DNA of 60,000 nucleotides. It comes from Adiantum capillus-veneris. Lineage: Eukaryota; Streptophyta; Polypodiopsida; Polypodiales; Pteridaceae. The stretch lies in NCBI GenBank assembly GCA_014529385.2, contig CM043963.1:1060001-1120000 (forward strand). Reading direction: 5' to 3'. Every line of letters starts with the position of its first letter. Position 1 is the stretch's first letter. Under the pieces are notes generated by a model. It worked only from the letters and a program-made list of their open reading frames with translations. It ran no database searches and was not told where the DNA came from. Positions 54,683 through 60,000 of the stretch are shown here, piece after piece. A program made the position numbers and the translations under genes.

Positions 54683-54876
54683 TTTGAAGATTTTGCATTA
54701 ATCCGCTAATCCCCAAAAAGTTTTTTTTTTCTTTCTTGTGTTTCTGGTTGAGTTGGCAGCCCTTCAGTGTATACTCCTCCCTCTCTTGGAATTGCACACC
54801 TACCATTGCACGTAGGACCGTGCACCTTGAGCGTCGGAAATAGCAACCAATTGTATATCGGGTGTCCAATGCAACG

Positions 54877-56305
54877 TGTCACAAACGGGAGCGCATATCA
54901 ATATAAAATATATTTGGATAATCAAGATTTATCACTTATTATTGAAGCCAGAGGATATAGATAGAGAGAGAGAGAGAGAGAGAGAAGATCGACACAGTAC
55001 TGGGGAGTCCTCTTCCTGTAGAATAGCTCTGCTTTCCTGGACACGAAGTCCTTCCCTTGAGAATTTGAACTTCCGAATCACATCTCGAGAGTCTACCACT
55101 CTCAGATCCATGGATCTACTTCCCAAACTCAGGTACGAAACCCTTGGGCTGATCTGGCTCTAGTTCCTCATAGCGCTTTCTCCTGCAAAGGCTCATGCCT
55201 TCCTCTGCTCCTACTCCCTCACTAAGAGGAAGTACAGCTGCAAACAAATACTCAGAGTTCATAACATGAAAATCACTACCTTCAAAGTCTGGACACTCAA
55301 AACGCAACTCGATTCTCAAAAAAGCAATTCCCCGGAAGAGGTCTCTACATAGAAAATTCTCTCTTCCAATCCTACACACAAAAGAGGTGTGTTCTCGGGT
55401 TCCTTCTTGTAAATCAGCCCCGTCCACGACGTTTATGGGCTGAAAACAGAGAAAAACAGCAGCTTGTTGCGATGGAAACACGCTCCGTAGGCACTTCTTC
55501 GCTAGGGAACTCGCGCATTGGGTCCTGGCGACATCTGGTACACTTGGGGCAGCCATGGGCATCACCGGCAACGTCTTCTTTGCGGCTGAAATCTGCAGCA
55601 GCATCTCCTCCTTGCGAAAACTAGTCTTCCCTCTGAGAGAGGGCGTCTGATGCTTTTATAGCTCCCTGGCCACGGCAAAGATAGCAGAGCATTGGTTGCC
55701 CGCGTAGAGATCGCGGTCGGGGTTTTTTTTTTTTTTGGGGTTGTTTTGCCAAAAAGAGAGAGTGAGAAAACGTTGGTTGATCTGTTGCCTTATTTATCAG
55801 ATGGCTGTCCACTTATTAAGTGGGCGGCACCGCCACGGGCTTGGGCTGATCTGCAAAACGCTAGACTGTTGTCTGGAAAACGCTGAGGATTAATCCACTA
55901 ACGCTGGCCAAACTGCTCAGAAAACATTGCTCGAGCTGATCTACTACACGGCTAACTTGTGTACTTCAGTTCCCTTCTGTATTCTGTCTTCTGTCTTCTG
56001 CTTCTACTGAGTGCCCAATGGGTTTCTTTTATAGATTCTTTGGCAATTTGACCTACCTACTTTTCCAACAAAAGTCACTTATTAATATATGTACTTTGAA
56101 AAACAGAGTTCTATGCTCTGGAAAATGCTCATGATGGGATAATTGTTCTGTGCAAAAGAGGGTATGCAAGTGCGACCAACCTGGGGACGCACGTCTTGCT
56201 AGAGGCTCACATAGTGTCACGCTCAGTCCTAAGCTAGGCTATGACTAATGCTAGACCATGGCAGAAGCATGTCCACGTGGCGCAAGTGAAGTGCGCACGT
56301 GACAT
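54877..56305 (-). repeat. 3' LTR H2 of chromovirus I
   Basis: About 1.43 kb, plus-strand ends TGTCACAAACGGG and GCGCACGTGACA. It is followed by TCACCCCCTGTTAAAAC, a polypurine complement. A TATA-like TATAAAAGC on the minus strand is near 55653-55662. Its U3 segment resembles the M LTR. Confidence 0.78.
54963..54985. repeat. (GA)n microsatellite
   Basis: Short pure GA tract inside LTR H2. Confidence 0.9.
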
Positions 56306-56586
56306 CACCCCCTGTTAAAACTGAGGCACAGCTGCCGAGCTTCTATTAGTACTTCTGATGTTGACTGATGAATGCTTCTGATGATGTGGATGCATCACCA
56401 ATGAAAATTCCTCCAAAACCGGTGACTGTGGGTACTGCGAGTACTGTTGAAATCTGAAAAGAAATCAATGACGTAAATCTATCTGGGTAATCTGTGACAA
56501 AGGAGCGCACTAACTCCGCTCTTGTGCAGTCCGCACCGCACCAGATTCAACATGTTGATCATCGATAACTCTTGGAATAGTCAAAG
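56306..56586 (-). other. 3' non-coding region of chromovirus I
   Basis: Polypurine tract then about 280 bp without coding signal; layout like E1 and E2. Confidence 0.6.
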
Positions 56587-56972
56587 CTAGACCAAACGCC
56601 TCAAGGTAAGGTTCAAAATCTGAGAAGTATCCGCTAGGTCCTCCTTCTCCTCCATCCATTTCACATCCAATGGCAGATAGTTCTTAAACTTGACTAAATA
56701 CCTACGTATCACTTTGCCTTTCACTTTCCTTGTGAGCCAATATCTGTCTGGAACGAGATCTCTTCCACTCCGGGTTGCTCCTCGAGCTCCCTGTCCACTG
56801 GCACCTCACCTTCGAAAGGTTTCAACAGACTCACATGAAATGCATTGTGAATCTTCCAAGTATCAAGTATCTTCAGTCTGAATGATACATCAGTTATCTT
56901 TTCCTGAATCTGGAAAGGACCATGGTATCTCATACTCAACTTTAGGAAAAGTCACCCCTTACCCTTTCGTTT
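56587..56972 (-). pseudogene. Chromovirus I integrase C-terminus
   Basis: Contains [20 protein letters not shown] and [17 protein letters not shown], close to E1/E2, and a degraded chromodomain-like end with a stop near 56587. Upstream coding sequence is missing: the frame meets LTR H1 at 56973. Confidence 0.82.
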
Positions 56973-57185
56973 CTGTCACAAAACGGGAGCGTACACGAGC
57001 ACTTAGAAATCTGAAAAATAAAATACTTTGCAAATGTGAGAGAAGGGAGAAGATCGACACAGTATTGGGGACCAGAAGATGGACTGGTCCCCCCCCCCGT
57101 CAAGAGTATTCTTTATTCAGGGAGAATTCATATACAAGCACGAGAACCCGAGGAAACCCCTCCGTTCTGTAATCTTAGACCCGAA

Positions 57186-57330
57186 AGTCGTGCTTTCCCG
57201 TAAAGGGCTTGGGCACAAGGCCGTTCTTTCCCGTAAGGGACTTAGGCGCGAAGCCGTACTTTCCCGTAAGGGACTTAGGCGTGAAGCCGTACTTCCCGTG
57301 AGGGGCTTTCCCGTAGGAAGGGAGATTCCT
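57186..57330. repeat. ~33-bp tandem repeat in H1
   Basis: About four units of the type GTACTTTCCCGTAAGGGACT...GAAGCC; in one frame it reads as 11-residue repeats (RKGLRREAVLS). Probably not coding. Confidence 0.85.
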
Positions 57331-57633
57331 GCAAAACAAACCACACAAAGCAACAATTCTCAATGCGTATCAACACATTATACCTGTCGCTCCTTGCTCG
57401 GAAAGGCGACCTCCGTACTCAGTCGTCACACGAACACTTGCAGATTTCCGTCGCCAGCACTTGCTCCAGATTCTTCAGCGCTAACTCTTTCTGCTGCTCC
57501 TGGCGTGCATAAAACTGGAACGCTTGCTGCCTTTTTATAGGCCTGGGCACCCGACGGAAATAGGGCACAAAAAGCAGAAGCTCTGGTGCTTCTAGAGAGA
57601 GGAGAGAGAGAGCTCGCTGTTTCTGGCGCTTCT

Positions 57634-57661
57634 AGAGAGAGAGAGAGAGAGAGAGAGAGAG
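57634..57661. repeat. (GA)n microsatellite
   Basis: Pure GA tract in H1. Confidence 0.9.
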
Positions 57662-58282
57662 CTGTTTTCAACCCATGCGTAGCTTATTAGTGCTGGGCTT
57701 TTAAAGAGCCTTGCTTTATTTTATTATAAGAGGAGTGACCGGCCACTTTATAAAATAAAGTGTGAACCTGTTCAAACTTTAAAAACTCACTTAGTAGTGA
57801 AAACAATGCTACACGAACACATTCCAGGCGTCCCCGGGTGCAGAATACGGGCACAGATGCAATGCAGACACAGACTCCTCGCGGGAAAGCATCTACCCTC
57901 CTGCGAATGTTCTTGCTTTTCATAAAAAGCTTCATCGAACCCATCTTTATTCTTGTGCTTACGTTCTTACGCGTATTTTCTTACTCAGCTCGGATTTCCT
58001 CCTTAGCCTACGGAATGCCCCCTTTCTGATGCACCCGTCACCCATCATGTGACGCATCAGGGGCACTCATAACCCGGCCCTTTCCACCGAACTTACGAAA
58101 ACTCCTTCGCGATGTTTTACCGTCACACATCAAATGACACATCAGAGTTGTCCGTTCTTGATGGCAGTTCCTGTAGCTACAATCTGTTAACAATTCTTAG
58201 TGTACACAATAAAATATCCTTGACAAAGAAATTAATCATTAAAAATAAGAAGATAGTCCAATTAGCAACATCCCTCTGGCTT

Positions 58283-60000
58283 CTAAACAGTTGACCTCAA
58301 CTGTAGTGCTTGGACATATACCTTCAGTATCTCGGGATAAGCTGCTAATTCCTCCTGCGTCATCCACTGAGCATCTAAATTCGAATAGTTCTTAAACTTA
58401 ACCAAATACTTCCGTGTTATTTTTCCGGACTTGAGGGGCCGCTCTTGATGACTTACTATCTGTTCCGGTTGGAGTATTTCTTCTGTTTCCTCAACCTCAG
58501 AAGGTTCCTCAGCACTTGGCTGACTCGGAGGCGGTCCCACATACGGCCGGAGTAAACTGACATGGAAAGCATTATGGATCCTCCAATTAGGCAGTAGCTC
58601 TAATCGGAAGGTGACATCATTCACTTGCTCAGTGATCTTAAACGGCCCATAATAACGGGTAGAAGGTTTTACCACCTTCCCCTTCTGAGACGCTTGTTTC
58701 TTAAGTCTTGCCTTCTCAAACTTGAGTAAGACTAACTGTCTGACTGTTAAGTCTAGATTCCTCCTGTGCTTGTCTGCAGCTTTCTTATGCTTTTCCTTAG
58801 AGCGTAGAATAGCTCTCCTAACTTGCCCGTAGGCTGTGTCCAAATCCCGGACAAATTCATCTGCTACAAAGATCTTATCCTTAGTTAAAAGGATTGGTGG
58901 AAGCAAAGGCTTACCATAGAGAATCTCAAAAGGTGCTTTCCCCGTCGATGAGTGTATGGTATTGTTATACGCATACTCGACAAGGGGCAAATAGCTTTCT
59001 TATGCTTTTCCTGAGAGCGTAGAATAGCTCTCCTAACTTGCCCGTAGGCTGTGTCCAAATCCCGGACAAATTCATCTGCTGCAAAGATCTTATCCTTAGT
59101 TAAAAGGATTGGTGGAAGTAAAGGCTTACCATAGAGAATCTCAAAAGGTGCTTTCCCCGTCGATGAGTGTATGGTATTGTTATACGCATACTCGACAAGG
59201 GGCAAATATTTCTCCCAGTCAAATTGCCAGTCTGACACATAAGCTTTTAACATATCCAATACTGTGGAGTTGGCTATCTCACTTTGCCCATCCGTTTGAG
59301 GATGGTAGGCAGATGAAAAATTCAGCTTTGTACCAAGATTATCCATCAAAGCACGCCAAAAATTTCCTGTCATGCGAGGATCTCGATCACTCACAATAGA
59401 CTTAGGCATTCCATGATGCTTAAAGATTTGTGCCAGAAAAACCCTAGCCATATGATCTGCTTTGATCATTTTCTTGACTGGTATAAAGTGTGCTTGCTTG
59501 CTAAACCTATCCACAATGGTCCAGATCGCGTCATTTCCAATCTGAGTTCTAGGGAGGTCCATGATGAAGTCCATGGCAATACTTTCCCAAGGTTCATTAG
59601 GCACAGGCAAGGGTTGTAGCAACCCAGGCGTCTTATGCCAATTATACTTCACTTTTTGGCAAACCAAGCATTCCCTAACATACTTATCAATGTCTGCTTT
59701 AAGGCTAGGCCAAAAGAAATATCTTTCCATTGCTAAGGTCGTAGGGAGAATACCCCGATGACCCGCATAAGGCGAAGCGTGTGCTTCATCCATGATCTTC
59801 TTTCTTAATGGTTCCGCCACACATGGCCTGATGGTGGTAGAGATAACCGTCCCGAATGGAATAGGGAAACTCATTCTCTCCACGATGTAGCTTTCCCCAA
59901 ACGGTGGAGAAGTCTGGATCATTCGGATACAAATCCGGTAGTGCTTCTAATTCTTGGTGATACACCGAAGTGATAGCGTTCACCCTTGGCCGCCTAGACA
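58283..60000 (-). pseudogene. Chromovirus G pol, 3' part (continues past window)
   Basis: From the right: linker after RNase H (59983-59790), integrase HHCC (HASPYAGHRG ... CLVCQKVK), catalytic MDFIMD, SDRD and GQSEIAN (about 59600-59230), then [20 protein letters not shown] and a chromodomain-like end ILQPEQIVSHQERP to the stop at 58283. The integrase core reads cleanly over about 290 codons (59922 to about 59050). A 215-bp tandem duplication then throws the frame off. It is a different chromovirus lineage from E1/E2, judged by its sequence. Confidence 0.9.
58779..59208. repeat. 215-bp tandem duplication in element G
   Basis: Copies 58779-58993 and 58994-59208 differ at about three bases. 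As 215 is not a multiple of three, it shifts the reading frame between the integrase core and the C-terminal domain. Confidence 0.93.

Larger units (their letters stand above)
56973..58139 (-). repeat. LTR-like H1 (related to H2)
   Basis: Starts TGTCACAAAACGGGAGCG and shares AGAAGATCGACACAGTA with H2, but is otherwise divergent. A TATA-like CTATAAAAAGG on the minus strand is near 57530-57540. The right end at CAAATGACA is tentative. It may be the 3' LTR of element G or a separate LTR. Confidence 0.55.

Noticed and set aside
55116-55604. 162-residue minus frame at 55.1-55.6 kb
   Set aside because: Inside LTR H2; no recognised domain and no splice signals supporting a host exon.

Overview
This is plant nuclear DNA from a large, repeat-rich genome. 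The evidence is the Ty1/copia and Ty3/gypsy LTR retrotransposons with initiator-Met tRNA primer sites, clusters of the plant telomere-type motif (TTTAGGG-like) inside some LTRs, and the last two exons of a conserved host gene with GT-AG introns. The species cannot be named from the sequence; a 37-kb intron fits a gymnosperm, fern, lycophyte or other big-genome plant. There are no bacterial genes, CRISPR arrays, rRNA or tRNA genes.

The one host gene I can support is on the minus strand. Its penultimate exon is at 51505-51788 and its last exon at 14227-14413. Together they encode the C-terminus of a GC-rich sequence DNA-binding factor-like protein (GCFC/PAXBP1 family; ILP1 in Arabidopsis). The exons join in frame (phase 2) across a 37,091-bp intron, which is almost entirely LTR retrotransposons. 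No further exon was recognised between 51.8 and 60 kb, so the preceding intron is probably also long.

Layout. 0-5.5 kb: a decayed copia copy (Copia-1d). 5.87-11.05 kb: an intact sister copy (Copia-1) with 227-bp LTRs, 5-bp target duplication and one 1,400-codon open frame. 11.1-13.0 kb: a very old gypsy relic. 13.2-15.7 kb: host 3' flank, last exon and start of the intron. 15.7-26.3 kb: a solo LTR and an element of a family (B/M) that shows only an unusual charged, His/Asp-repeat gag-like ORF; its 5' LTR is split by a very young copia (Copia-2, 18177-23778). 26.3-51.3 kb: a nest in which an old plus-strand chromovirus (A) appears interrupted by chromovirus F, whose LTR is interrupted by E1 (28733-43169), whose gag is interrupted by E2 (35339-41823). 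F is also interrupted by a second B/M element (M, 44759-49127). 52-60 kb: upstream intron with a tandem repeat, a copia RT scrap, two head-to-head LTRs (J1, J2), a chromovirus remnant (I) between LTRs H2 and H1, and a chromovirus (G) running out of the window.

How it fits together: target-site duplications (ACGCA, CAGAA, AGTTG, CTTGC) and LTR divergence judged by eye (Copia-2 about 0.4%, Copia-1 about 1.3%, E2 about 1.5%, E1 about 6%) give a consistent order of insertion. Most intronic elements lie in the same sense as the host gene. All coding sequence other than the two exons is retrotransposon gag-pol. Only Copia-1 looks potentially functional; every other gag-pol is broken by stops, frameshifts, deletions or later insertions.
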